From Phytophthora sp. 'mugwort' (Eukaryota; Oomycota; Peronosporomycetes; Peronosporales; Peronosporaceae), in assembly GCA_033558025.1 (NCBI GenBank), contig JAUCEF010000016.1, forward strand, positions 1,178,001 through 1,242,000: a DNA stretch of 64,000 bases. The letters run 5' to 3'. Below are positions 21,919 through 32,744 of this stretch, in pieces. Position numbers and translations under genes: made by a program. The notes beneath the pieces are model-generated. The model was not told where the DNA came from and searched no databases. It worked only from the letters and a program-made list of their open reading frames with translations. Position 1 is the stretch's first letter. Each line of letters begins with the position of its first letter.

Positions 21919-23496
21919 TTACTGCATGAGGAAAAGCGGGCCAACGACTTCGTTCTCACAACGCACAGCGATGAGAAGGACGTGCATGAGCCAAAAGTCC
22001 AGACTGCGTTGGGTGACAAGACACGACACGAAGCCGCCGAAGAAATTGCGGCAATGCTGGCCGTGGTCCCCCATAGTTTCGTATAAACCCCAGCCGAAGA
22101 CGTCGGTCCAGATCTCAGTCTTTTCTTTTGAGAACCCTGAAGCTTCTGACGTCTCCTGCTTCGTGATCCCGCGCGTGACTGGGTCTACTGAACGGAAGAG
22201 CACCATAAAGCTTCCGTTGTCGTCGACTTGGACACGAGAAGCCAATACAAGAGCCTTGAGGACCATATTGACGCCTCTCGGCTCAATAGTTCGGTAAAAC
22301 AGTACGTTCTCGTCATTCACACGCTGCACCAGGTGGAAGGTAATGGCCACGTCCGAGGCGTAGATGCGGTTGACGCCGTGTTCAGAGGATATTATGTTCC
22401 ACATCCGACTCGAGATCTCGGCGGCACTGTAGTTCTCGAACGTCTTTTCAAGGAAGAAACGCATCGTCTCACCGTCGACCTGGCGTCGGTCTCGCCAGCC
22501 AAACACGCTGGCACCTGTACTCTCGTAGTGTTGCTTGTCAGCGAGCGCTCGTACGTCAGTGTACGCTTCTCGTACGATAGTAATACACTCGCCCTCAGTG
22601 ATTGGTGTGAACTCCAGCAAAGGCTTGGACTTGACTTCGTCGTGGTCGACCTTCTTGGAGTTTAAGCTTGGAATTACTGCAAAAGGGTTTCTAGGAGACA
22701 AGTCGAGTGACTCACCTTTTGCTCGTGCTTCCTTCTGGTCCTGTAGCTCCTCAATCAACAAGATGCCGATACGTGTACGTGCCTTTGACTGTTCCATAGC
22801 ATCTGACCGCAGCTTTTCGTTCTCAAGAAGTAAGGAATCCTGTGTGATCGCCAGCTGTGCGTATCGTTCCCGAAGTCCTTCGCATCGCTGTTCCTCGTCT
22901 TCAAGTTGTGCTGTTGGTGATGGCTGTGACTGTATATGTCGTCGAGAAATGATCACTTCCCTGCACTTGGTCTCCAGCGCCTCCATCTCGGTACGAAGCT
23001 CCGCCAGCGTGTCCTACAGACACATACCTGTTCAGAGTTCGTTACCTCTTATCAATCATACAGTTCCTAAACTCACAATTTTCCGGTAGTACGACCGTTT
23101 AACCAGCATTCTTTGCTTCACTCGCTTCTCCGACTCTGTGAGCGGCGTGAACCCGTTGCGAGGTCGTCTTCTCCTCATTGTTTTGGTCTCTTGAACGCCG
23201 GAACTCTTACCCTTTGCCTTAACCTTCACAGGCTTCGTCAATCCCTCCGACGGTCGTGGCCCTTCCATGTTAACGGTGACTGTCGGACAGGACGGGAGCA
23301 CCCCATTGCGGAGACCGCCCTCCTTAACCGCCAGCTCCTGGATGATCCGACTCATGGACAGCTCCGGTCGGTGCTTGCGTCTGTAATTACAGACAGCCAA
23401 CAACATTTTTTAAGTAAACTTTTATCACTATTCAGAAATGTCAACTAGAAATATTGTTGTTACGGACTTTTGCATGAAGAGGTCGAGCGACGCCAT
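21919..23496 (-). CDS. Oomycete basic-region/coiled-coil protein with START-like C-terminal domain, 475 aa
   Basis: Three exons inferred: 23496-23468, 23380-23077 and 23013-21919, with introns bounded GTCCGT...TACAG and GTGAGT...GTAG; phases agree and the frame stays open. An Arg-rich segment, MRRRRPRNGFTPLTESEKRV, is followed by KQRMLVKRSYYRK and a heptad-like run (LAELRTEMEALETKCREVI), which resembles a bZIP-type basic region and zipper. The C-terminal about 220 residues (AYTDVRALADKQHYES...VFGWRDRRQVDGE...) look like the START-like domain seen in many uncharacterised oomycete proteins. Possible transcription factor or signalling protein; function unproved. The 29-nt first exon is the least certain part; an alternative start inside exon 2 is possible. 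Confidence 0.7.
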
Positions 23497-25183
23497 GTTC
23501 AGCCGCTTGTCGGCGTGTCGATGGGCCGCGGGCCTGTTGAGCAGCTCAGCAATTCTCATCACCTCGACGTGCCGCCTAACGGACAAAATCAGAAATGCCC
23601 GGTGAGCTCTTGATGTCTTAGGGAAAGTCGAAGGAGTTATCACGGCACAACTTCGATTGCTCCGCTGACTACCATACAAACTCGAAGTTAAACGGCCACC
23701 CCTAGCCGAAATTGGTGCAAAATTGGCAAATCGAGTTGCAAATCCTAGCTTCAAGCGCCTGCATGTGACATCGATGGGATTCTGAATCCTTCCCGGTCGA
23801 ATGTATTGAGATCTGCCAGCCTGCAGTTGATTTCTCGGCTTTGAGTATTTGCTAGTGTCGGTAGAGTTCGGGTTGGGACGAATCCTCAAGTGTAATACTG
23901 TACCAAAAGTACACAATAAAAGTGATGACTCGGACCAGATAAAAGCGACGGCAGACTCAATACCGGGTACGCCGTACTGTTGTACTATAGTATAGCCGGT
24001 ACATTCGAATTGGTGTATTACTTAATCAAAACGAGCTTCGTCATCGTCGTCATGCTTGCATGCGGGCAGCGCGTAGTCCACTCGCTGACACAAATACCGC
24101 CGATCGCCACCACGAGAGTGGAGTAATGTAATACTAGTTCATGTAGCTGACTGCTGATTACGCGGACATGGACCGACACGTTGTGGAATGGCGCGTTCTA
24201 CAATTTTTATTCTGAGCTGCAATTCCCATCTATTACAGTACTACAGTACAGCTTTACTGTACTGTATGTAGCCCAATATGGACCTAACACCTGCAATTTC
24301 CCCCAATGAGGACCTTTCCCTCAGTGTGGACCTACCAATAAAACTTAGGTGGCGCACACACCCGGGGGCATTCGTCCCACAAACAGCTCCATGAACGACC
24401 CGCAGCAATAGCCACGTACATCCGCACGCTCATGTACGGATTAGTGGCCACTTATAGCTCCAAGGTCAGCTACAAATGGTAACTTACACAAGCCTTGTTT
24501 AATTTAGAAGTTATTTTGGAAGCCTCAACTTTTTTTTTCAATCGTTAAAATATGCATCGCTATGTTGGTGGTTACCCGAAGCTTTCGTTCGGCAGACTCA
24601 TTACTTCAAGGAAGCGGACTCTGCAATGGAGCTGCCCAGTGTGAACGTCGACCATCAGGCTATATTATTCCTTTTGGAGATATTGCGACTTTGGTGAAAT
24701 TGAGACTTTCGCAACTCGGCAGAGAGCAGGACGCGTCTGTGCGGGTAAATATTGAAGTGCTCTGCTCTCTGCGTCGTTGGATGAACGCGATCAGCAAACC
24801 GTGTCGTCAGCACGGCTGTGCCTGCCACCTTCGCCGGGAATGAGCATGTGCATGACATGCACTGCATGGTGACGGGTTTGCAACAAAACCATCACCGGGT
24901 CGTAACGCAACACACCGTGAAAAGTCAGGTGAACGAGCCAGCGGTGCAAAGGTATTCCGATCGCCACCCTCAATCCAGTCCACTGCAAACCTGCACAACA
25001 CCGCTCAATGTGCACAACGGTTTAAATTTCTTGTAAAACTTTAGGATCCTGTTTCCTACGCGGTCTTGCAGGCTCAGGATGCCTAGCATGGCTGCAAGCT
25101 GCGACCGCCTGCACGCCCTGCATCAACGCATTAGACCAATTCAAACATGGTCGGCGATGGCCAGCACGTGGCCTGAATGACAG
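23497..25183. other. Gene-free intergenic stretch with small inverted and direct repeats
   Basis: No gene supported across about 1.7 kb. Near 24243-24266 is a hairpin ACAGTACAG-CTTTA-CTGTACTGT. At 24280-24335 the core GGACCT recurs three times (ATGGACCT, GAGGACCT, GTGGACCT) about 20-25 bp apart. The plus-strand open frame at 24562-24843 has no motif. The DNA is AT-rich and repeat-like. Confidence 0.4.
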
Positions 25184-26260
25184 CTACAAGCCGGGCTTCT
25201 TGGCCTTGCCGCCAGTGGCGGCGGCTGCATAGGGGTTTTCTGGCCCGTACGACGTGTAGGCTGGCTGCGAGTTAAGCGGCTGGCGCTGGCCCGCCTGCTG
25301 GCCGAAGTAGTTCCGCGGGTGCGGGTTGTACGGCTGCTGCCGCACGGGCATGGTGATCTCCTGGTAGCCATAGCGGCGGTGACGACGCGAGTGCATGATG
25401 TAGCACGACAGCGCCACGAGCATGATCTCGAGCGAAACGATGACGAATACGAAGACGGCCACGAGCAGCGACTGGTCATTGACCCACGAGATCATGCGAG
25501 TCTCGCACGCACAGAGCATCGTGTGCTCCGTTATCGCGTTGCTCAGCGAGAAGCTCGAGCCTGCACACTTAAGAAAGTTGCTGCCAGCCTGCAGCTGCTT
25601 GTGTCCAATGGGGCAGTTTTCTTCCACAAAGGGGGCGAACCAGGCGAACTTCGGGTTCGAGCACGACGCGATAAGTGCCCGGCTACGCGTGCCCGTGAGG
25701 TCGATGTCCACGTCAAAGCCGCAGCCATAATACACGTACTTGAACCTCTTGTTGATCCAGCGCAGTGTCTGCTGGTCCGCAGGCGCCAGCACCGACAGGT
25801 CGAAGTTGTGCTTGGCCACCTCTACCAGCGAAGTGTGCACGTGGGTCAGAAAGCCCGCGAGCGACAGCTGGGCGATCACCGAAACCAGCACAAGGATGGC
25901 ATAGGGGAACAGGAACACCTTGCTCTCCCACTGGGCGCCGCAGCAGCCTAGCAGCGCGATCAGGATGATCAGCGAGCCGCACATGATGACGGAGGAGGAA
26001 ACGCCACCGTCCGAGAACTCGGTGAGCGCCGGCAGCGACGCCATATAACCTATGGACATTAAGATACACACACAGAGGTGTCGTCAACTATAAATGGTCG
26101 TGCTGGGGTCAAAACGCGCTCAAACAAGCTGAGAACGGCATGGAAAACCATGGGAGACAACGGCCAAACCTCCAATGGATACTAGAACGGAGCCTAGCAA
26201 CAGGAACAGCACATTTGTGAAGACTAAAATGCTGCGGGACAGCGAGCGCCACGCGTGCAT
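25184..26260 (-). CDS. Tetraspanin-like four-pass membrane protein, 318 aa
   Basis: Exons 26260-26170 and 26049-25184; the 120-nt intron starts GTTTGG and ends CATAG, and splicing restores ...LVSIGG-YMASLP. TM1 is LVFTNVLFLLLGSVLVSIGG, TM2 is VIMCGSLIILIALLGCCGA with the GCCGA turn typical of tetraspanins, TM3 is FPYAILVLVSVIAQLSLAGF, and TM4 is LLVAVFVFVIVSLEIMLVAL. Between TM3 and TM4 lies a large loop of about 110 residues with several Cys (YGCGFD, ASCSNP, ENCPIG, LKCAG, LCACE), but the classic CCG is missing. The cytoplasmic tail is Pro/Gln/Tyr-rich. Tetraspanins organise membrane microdomains. Assigned by topology and the GCCG turn. Confidence 0.8.
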
Positions 26261-26516
26261 GGTTTATCCACCGGTTCTTGAGCTATATGGCGAGTTACGA
26301 CACGGGACGAGTACGCGCGGGGGAAGAGACTGTGGCGCAGCAAAGGGTGTGTGTGGCGGGCGATGACGAGGAGCGCAGACGCACGTGACGACCAAGACAA
26401 CGCACTGATTCCTGCCAGATATATATTTTTTTTCGCGTGTGGGGGAGAGAACAATAGAATCAGACGGACTCAGAATTTGTTTTATTCCGTTAACTTTGCT
26501 AAACTTCACGTTGATT

Positions 26517-28579
26517 ATGGGCGGTCGCATGACATCGCAGTCGGCGGCGCCAGTCAGGCCGTGGGGCTCACCTGACGAGCACCTGGTGATCGTGGACGAC
26601 ATCAAGGCGCTCAAACAGGCGGTCCACGATGAGGTGGAGCTCATCGGATGTGGGTTCCATCAGCGCCGCGTCGTAACGTAAGAAGCTATTGATTAGCTAG
26701 AGGTTGAAAACACTTTGATGACAATAAATTATTGTTTCTGCAGTATTTTAGGGTTTGGGAACGTAGCGGATGCAGTGGAGATTCTTGCCATTGGCTACAT
26801 CCTGACGGTATATGAAGACTCGGAGGGGGAGATGACACCATGGGAGTCCAGTATGTTAAATATTTACAATTATTCTATATTAGAAGCACATCATAATTGA
26901 AGAATACTAATGCTATGCTGTGTTTTTTTTTCTTATCTAGGTCTGCTGACGGCTGCGGTATTCGCTGGAATGCTAGGCGGAGGGATGATAGGCGGCATAG
27001 CCGGAGATCTCTACGGTCGTAAACCCGTTCTGCTCACGACGTTGGCCGTCAATGCCATTGCTGCCTTCTTGTCGGCGTTTTCGCCAAATATCTATTGGCT
27101 TATTTTCTTTCGAGCATTAGCGGGCTTGGGGGTTGGTGGAGTGGTAGCCTCGTTGTTTGCTTTGTGTCTGGAGCATGTCCCCGTGTCGGCTCGAGGACGA
27201 TATGTCACTATTTTGTGCTCGTTCTGGATGGTGGGCGCAGTGTTAACAGCGGGCACGGCGTGGATCATGCTGGGCAAGTACAATACTGGCGAACGGATAC
27301 TGCAATTATCGTGGCGCTGGTTTGCAGGAATCGTCGGACTTCCGTCGCTTACGTGCTTTCTGCTGGCGTTGTGGTATGTTCCCGAGAGTCCGCACTTTTT
27401 GGCGAGCAAGGGAGACGTACAAGGAGCAACAGAAGTGCTACAGTTTATCCATGGAGTGCATCAAAGTGGTCGGCATATCCAGCTGAACTTTTCGAATAAT
27501 GAGGATAAGGCAGATGAAGAAAGTTTGAAGACTAAAATGACACGAATGATGGAGGGTGGGGGGCGAGTAGAGGAAAACGAGACCGACGAAGTAGACACAC
27601 CGAGTGCAATTTGCAATCGCGATAGTTTGCGTGTTATTGCTCGCCTGTTTGATCGGTCCAATGCAGGACCGACGCTGCTATTAATGCTGTGCGGCTTTTC
27701 ACTCAGTTTTGGGTCCTACGGCTTGTCAACGTGGATCACTAAACTCTTTGAAAGTGCTGGACTGGCCAACCCATTCGAGAATGCTTTCCTCTTTGCAGGA
27801 GCTAATCTGCCGGGCAACATTGTCAGGTAAGCAACATTTTTATCTGTATGTTGATATGTACACTTTGATAATTTAATCTCCTGCTGCGTTGTGCGCTACA
27901 GTTTGTACCTGATCGATATTATCGGTCACCAGCGCCTGCTATCCGGCTCGCTTTTCATGTCGGCTTTCTGTGCGTTATTGTTTGCGTTTAATGTGGAGGG
28001 CTCGAAGACGATCATCGTGTTGGTCTCGTGCCTTTTCAACGCGTGCACCACGGCAGCCTGGAACGGAGTACGTTGAACTCATTTTCACCGTATGGATATT
28101 TTTTGGGTCGGTGGCCAAATCTAACACTGTTCTGGTCACAGTTCGGAGTGCTTTCAGCTGAGAACTTCCCGCAAGAGCTTCGCACAACGGGCATTTCGAT
28201 GGTCAACTGCTCAAACCGAGTAGCTGCTATCACAGCGCAATTCGTGAACGGTTTTCTCATGGGACCTCCGCCTCACCTCGAAGCTCTACTGTTGATCACG
28301 ACCACAGTTATGTGTGCAGGCGGTATTGCCTCGCGCTGGATTGCGCATGGTGGGGATGACGACATCGATGCTATCAGCAAAAGTGGCAGTAGCGAAGACG
28401 TTGAAGCCGATTCGGAAGACTTGCGTGGTGTGGACGAAGGAGAGAATGCTGGGTTGATCAGGCACGATGTTCTACTTCACGAGAAGAAGCAACCCCCCAC
28501 GCGAGATACGGTGGATGGCTTTCAAGTCATCGACAAGCAGTTAGTGCAGCGGACTTCTGCTGAGCGCCCTTCAGAGTAG
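26517..28579 (+). CDS. Major facilitator superfamily transporter, SV2/SVOP-like, 585 aa
   Basis: Five exons: 26517-26677, 26744-26850, 26941-27826, 27902-28067 and 28142-28579, all with GT-AG introns of 66, 90, 75 and 74 nt and consistent phases. N-terminal part includes GFGNVADAVEILAIGYIL (TM1); the MFS signature between TM2 and TM3 is GDLYGRKPVLL; TM4-TM6 contain RALAGLGVGGVVASLFAL and VPESPHFLASKGD. The second half has NGFGVLSAENFPQELRTTGISM, matching the LSTE-x-YP-x-x-x-R-T motif of SV2/SVOP and related organic-cation or phosphate carriers. An acidic cytoplasmic loop and C-tail are lineage-specific. Substrate unknown. It ends 271 bp before the stop of the convergent PH-domain gene. Confidence 0.9.
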
Positions 28580-28850
28580 ACTGGTGGGAATACTACGCAA
28601 GGCACGATCACGAATAACAAACCAAAAAACTATTGATTTGAATGTCAGAAAATCTTACATGTACAAAAATGCAAAGTTTATGAATCACCTCAAATGACAT
28701 CCTTAGCAGTTCGAATTCCGAAGGATGTCACTCAGGTCTATTTTTTCAGTAAGACCAAACAACCGATCGATTCAGGCTAAAAAAACACGGAAATCAGTAC
28801 GCGAAAAAAACAAAAACGATACCGTGATATTAAGCAAAAAAAAACTATCC

Positions 28851-29828
28851 CTAAACCGTCAAAGTTGAGTTGTTGTTTCTGCGCCCTGGTAGATTGGCCC
28901 GCAACACGCGACGCCACTCACGAGCTTCTCCAGCATTGCTGAGTCGTACATGCAGTACTTGGTTCTGTGGCGAGTTCAGAGTGATGAAGAGCTCCAACGG
29001 GGGTGGAGCCATAGTAGAGCCCGCAGTTGGCAATATAAGAGACCCACTACGTCGCCGAACTTTAACACCTTCGACGTATCCTCGCCAGCGCGGCACCTCG
29101 TATGGTTTGTCACTATTGTAATAGGAAAACATCGACCCTTGGACAACAAAGAAGTAGCGTCGCCAGATACCCAAAAACGAGCTTTTTTTCTCCATCCAGC
29201 CGCTCTTGGTGACTGGAATCGACAGTCGGTCGAACCGGCAAAGTCCATCAGGATCGAATGACGACATGCTCACAGTCACCTCTTCACTCGATCCGATCGA
29301 CCACGAGCGAGACTTACGGCGAGCAGGTGTCTTCAATGCACGTAGCCAACGGTTGCGCTCTTGTGTGTCGTGCGCACGGATGTCGATGACTTTCCCACAG
29401 GCGCCATATACCTTGAACCCGACACGGTTGCTCTGATCCGTGTCGTCGATATGAGCCACACGAATGACACCTCGAGGTTGACAACCATCACCGAAGTGAA
29501 AAAGGTTGCGCGATGCCCAAGCGGACGCCACCGAAGCTTGAGCTTGCTTCAGGAAAACCTCAGCGGGGAAACTCGTGAAATACGACAGCATGGCTCCGTC
29601 CAAGCAGAAATACCGGTGTCGCCAACGTCCCAGACGAGCGCCACGCATCCAAAGCCAGCCACAGAATTGGTCTTCCAGAGCCAAGCTGCCAGACTCGAGT
29701 GGAGGTAGATCTCGAGACGTTTCAACGTAAGTCATGGTTGCCCAGCTTGGTGCTTTTCTTCCAGGTGATCCAACTTCGACATCCGACGAGAAGGCCGACA
29801 ACGACCGTTTAGCACGCGTGTACGTCAT
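28851..29828 (-). CDS. Protein with two PH domains, 325 aa
   Basis: The first ATG is at 29828 (MTYTRAKRSL); the open frame extends to 29963 but only from a GTG, and TGA precedes it, so either translation begins at 29828 or an upstream exon joins in between. First PH domain, residues about 53-165: FCGWLWMRGARLGRWRHRYFCL, ending in RNRWLRALK. Second, about 215-315: KSGWMEKKSSFLGIWRRYFFVV, ending AREWRRVLR with the invariant Trp. A Ser-rich linker lies between. Such proteins usually bind phosphoinositides or protein partners at membranes. No enzyme domain is present. Confidence 0.82.
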   Translation of the reverse strand: MTYTRAKRSLSAFSSDVEVGSPGRKAPSWATMTYVETSRDLPPLESGSLALEDQFCGWLWMRGARLGRWRHRYFCLDGAMLSYFTSFPAEVFLKQAQASVASAWASRNLFHFGDGCQPRGVIRVAHIDDTDQSNRVGFKVYGACGKVIDIRAHDTQERNRWLRALKTPARRKSRSWSIGSSEEVTVSMSSFDPDGLCRFDRLSIPVTKSGWMEKKSSFLGIWRRYFFVVQGSMFSYYNSDKPYEVPRWRGYVEGVKVRRRSGSLILPTAGSTMAPPPLELFITLNSPQNQVLHVRLSNAGEAREWRRVLRANLPGRRNNNSTLTV

Positions 29829-30573
29829 TCTAGCCGGGTAAACGTCTTGTTCCTGAGCTACAGCGTTGAAGCGAGTTGCTGGATCCCTCACTGCTGACAC
29901 TTGGTAGCTACTAAAGCTTGGACAGTTCTCCGAGACGAGAGTTTCGAGAATGAAGGAGGTCACTCAAGCACGAATCGACTTGAGAAGAAGCGTTGAGCCC
30001 GTGCAACGTACACCGCAGTGCTAACCTCCAACGAACTGCTAAGCCACGTCGTCCCATTTCGCTGGGATCTTTGGAGACTGTCGCCGTTTTCGACGACAGA
30101 AGCCCCTATAAATACAGAACATGGTGGCAGTGCGTTCCTCGGCAAAGGTTCAACGGGCAACACAAAAGACGGCTGCGACGATGACCGCAGCGGCGTCCCT
30201 GAAGAGCTGTGGGATCCCACGAGTTCATCGTTCAAATATTTCCCTGCAAACGAAGCAAAGACGTCTGAGCAGTAGAGTGTGAGACGATGCTCCCTTTCCA
30301 CCTTAATTGGGGAGTCCCTGTTCACGTGCAAAGCGGTTGTTATGGCAATTAGAACTCGGTGGGAACCATACGCACCTTCCCAACTGATCAAACGCCTGCA
30401 TTCATGAACAATATTAAGTATCTGAGGAACAGAATGATGAGCACGCCAAAACCCCAAATTGTTTTGATTATTGACACGCACATACATATGCAGTACCTCT
30501 CAATCGTAAGCTGGTAGAAAATTCCACAGACGCCTTCATCCTGGCCACTTATGAAAAAGAATGAAGCGGTTAT
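29829..30573. other. Spacer upstream of the double-PH gene
   Basis: About 745 bp between the PH gene start and the stop of the CUE-Smr gene. A minus-strand frame (29960-30487) is Ser-rich and could contain an upstream PH-gene exon, but no splice junction could be fixed with confidence. Confidence 0.4.
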
Positions 30574-32564
30574 CTAGGACGAATCCGTCGAACGGAGTGG
30601 AAACACCGTCACCACGCCATTGAGTTCGCGGGAGGCGATCTGGCGTCGCTCTAATGACAATTGAAGCGCAGTTAGGATACGCGGCTTGCCATTGATCGAG
30701 TGATGGCCTACACCGCAGATCAATAGACAGCGGCGAATACGGTGCTCCTGGCAGTACTCGATTGCTTCGCGAGCTACCCACAGCGCCTCCATCACAATCA
30801 TGCCATGCAGATCGATCGGTCGCTGGTTCCTACCGCACAAAATAGAAACACATTCCAGATGAAAGACTGCAGACAATAGCGTACGAGCCGTTGGAAAAAG
30901 TGCCAATACTCACTTGACGTGTTCTTCGTGCGCCAGGAAAAAGTCATGCGCCCACTGCCGTTGAGCCTCTCGATGTTCACGACGCGCCATGCTCAACCTA
31001 TTCCACAAGCCAGAAGCGAAACCTTGTTAGACACGCACAGCAGACCGTGGAAACGAAAAACAACCAGGCTACTCACTCTCGAATACGGTCAACCGCGAGA
31101 ACATGCTGGCCGCGCCTGAACGATGCTAGGACATCGCAGTAACGATTGCTGAGGTCTTCTCTTGCTGCATTGACCTTGTGCTTGCTAGACACAAGGGTCC
31201 AGCCTGCAGAACGACCGCCTCGGCGCGAGTGACGAATACTGTCGGCAGCAGCAAGCTCCTCTTGAGCATCAGCTGCGGCAGCTGCCATCTCAACCTCCTC
31301 CATCACAGTCGGTGGCGGTAGATGCTTCTCGACCCATGGCAAATTATACACCTCACGCAGTGCTGCCTCTGTGACATCCGAGCTGCATCCATTGAGGAAG
31401 AATGTCTGTGCACATGCAAAAAAGATCATTGTCAGGATTAGATGGCCACATCGTCCACAACCTATCGAGCAAACACCCGCGATGGGCGCGTACGGTCTGA
31501 ATGACACTGCAATCAACGCTTGGTAGCAGTTTCTTAAGTCGTTCCAGCTTAAGCTGCGTCGTGATGCCCGACTCGGCGCGATCATGCGAAGCATGTTGAT
31601 GGTCCCACGCGTTGTACGCCGTCTTCCCCTTGCCTTTCGTCACATGTCTCCGTGCCGGCAGCATGGGGTACGCTATGGGAGGAGGAGAAGGCTTTGGTGG
31701 AGGTCGTTGGTGCGGCGCCTGCTGCAGTTTCTGCTGTCTGCGCTGCTGCCTCCTCAGCTTCTTCTGCTGCGTCTTACTTGTCGCTCCAAGCTCGGGGAAA
31801 TGTCCCAACGAATCCACCTTCGGTCCATTCACATACAGCTCTCTCTGCTGCGCCGCCTCGCGTGCATCTGCATTCACAACTGTAGCGTAACTCTGAACAT
31901 GGTTGAGCGCTCGTAAGTTGTGGAGAGCCTCGTCAGCCTTGTCCACATCATAGTTGTGGCGGTCCAGCACGTCCTCCACCACCTCCGCTTTGTAGTCTGG
32001 GTACAGTTCCAGCAGATATTGCAGCGGGTGCACGTCTTCCACGTCGCTCCCGTCTTCGCTGTCCTCTTCCTCGAGACTTAGCAGCAGCTGCTGGACGAAG
32101 GCTCCGTTCGTGGACAAAAGGTCGTCTCTCTCGCGCTCGGGCCGCTGCTGCAGAGCTACAAGGAAGGGACTGTCCTTTTCCAGCCCCAGGCCGCTGCAGA
32201 GCTCGCTGAGCTGCAGCTTGGCGTGCTCTTGTTGTCTTTCCTGCCGCTCTTTAAGTGTCTGCTGGTCCTGCTGACTCAATGTCTTAATGGCCACGAGACT
32301 TAACACCTCGTCCACTGCTCGTGATACGTCCCCGTCACAAGATTGAAGAGCACGTTGCACCTCGTGCCGCGTCACTTTGGGTGGCAACTGGAAGCCGTCG
32401 GCATCAAAGGTTGCAGTCATTTCGAGCACAAGGTCGATCTGGGCGGCGTCATAGGTCGATTCTGCATCGTGTATCGCTAAAGATGGCAACTTGGGCATAT
32501 CAGAGGAAGGAGAGGACAGAGGAGAAGAAGAAGACGTGTACGTCGACATCGGGGACCCCAGCAT
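30574..32564 (-). CDS. CUE-Smr protein, Cue2/N4BP2-like endonuclease candidate, 579 aa
   Basis: Four exons: 32564-31494, 31405-31077, 30997-30914 and 30829-30574; introns of 88, 79 and 84 nt with phases that keep one frame. Start at the first ATG (MLGSPMST); upstream the frame opens only with TTG. CUE-like three-helix units: residues about 37-90 (LVLEMTATFDADGFQLPP...ALQSCDGDVSRAVDEVL), 190-235 (YLLELYPDYKAEVVEDVL...NYDVDKADEAL) and a weaker one at about 340-378 (LKKLLPSVDCSVIQ). The C-terminal Smr domain has IDLHGM and GVGHHSINGKPRI, the conserved DLHG and GxGxHS boxes. In yeast Cue2 and animal N4BP2/NONU-1, this combination cleaves mRNA at collided ribosomes (no-go decay). Orthology is inferred from architecture. 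Confidence 0.82.
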
Positions 32565-32744
32565 CGTAGAGATATCACGCAATGAACGTCAAACCTATAG
32601 ACGCTCTCGACAATTATGGTTGACGAATGCGGAATAGACATGGGTACATCAACTCGAATTTTCCATGTGCACCACACCATCGTTACGTAAACCATACATA
32701 ATGAACTAAAGCCTCAATCGTCCAAGCCATAGTCAGATCAAGTC
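32565..32744. promoter_or_regulatory. 180-bp divergent promoter region
   Basis: The CUE-Smr gene (-) and the membrane RING gene (+) start only 180 bp apart, head to head. The sequence must contain both promoters. No clear Inr/FPR pair was recognised. Confidence 0.5.

Noticed and set aside
24562..24843. 93-aa plus-strand frame
   Set aside because: No motif, no promoter signal and AT-rich surroundings; likely chance.
29960..30487. 175-aa minus-strand frame upstream of the PH-domain gene
   Set aside because: Could hide an upstream exon, but no donor/acceptor pair linked it convincingly to the PH frame.
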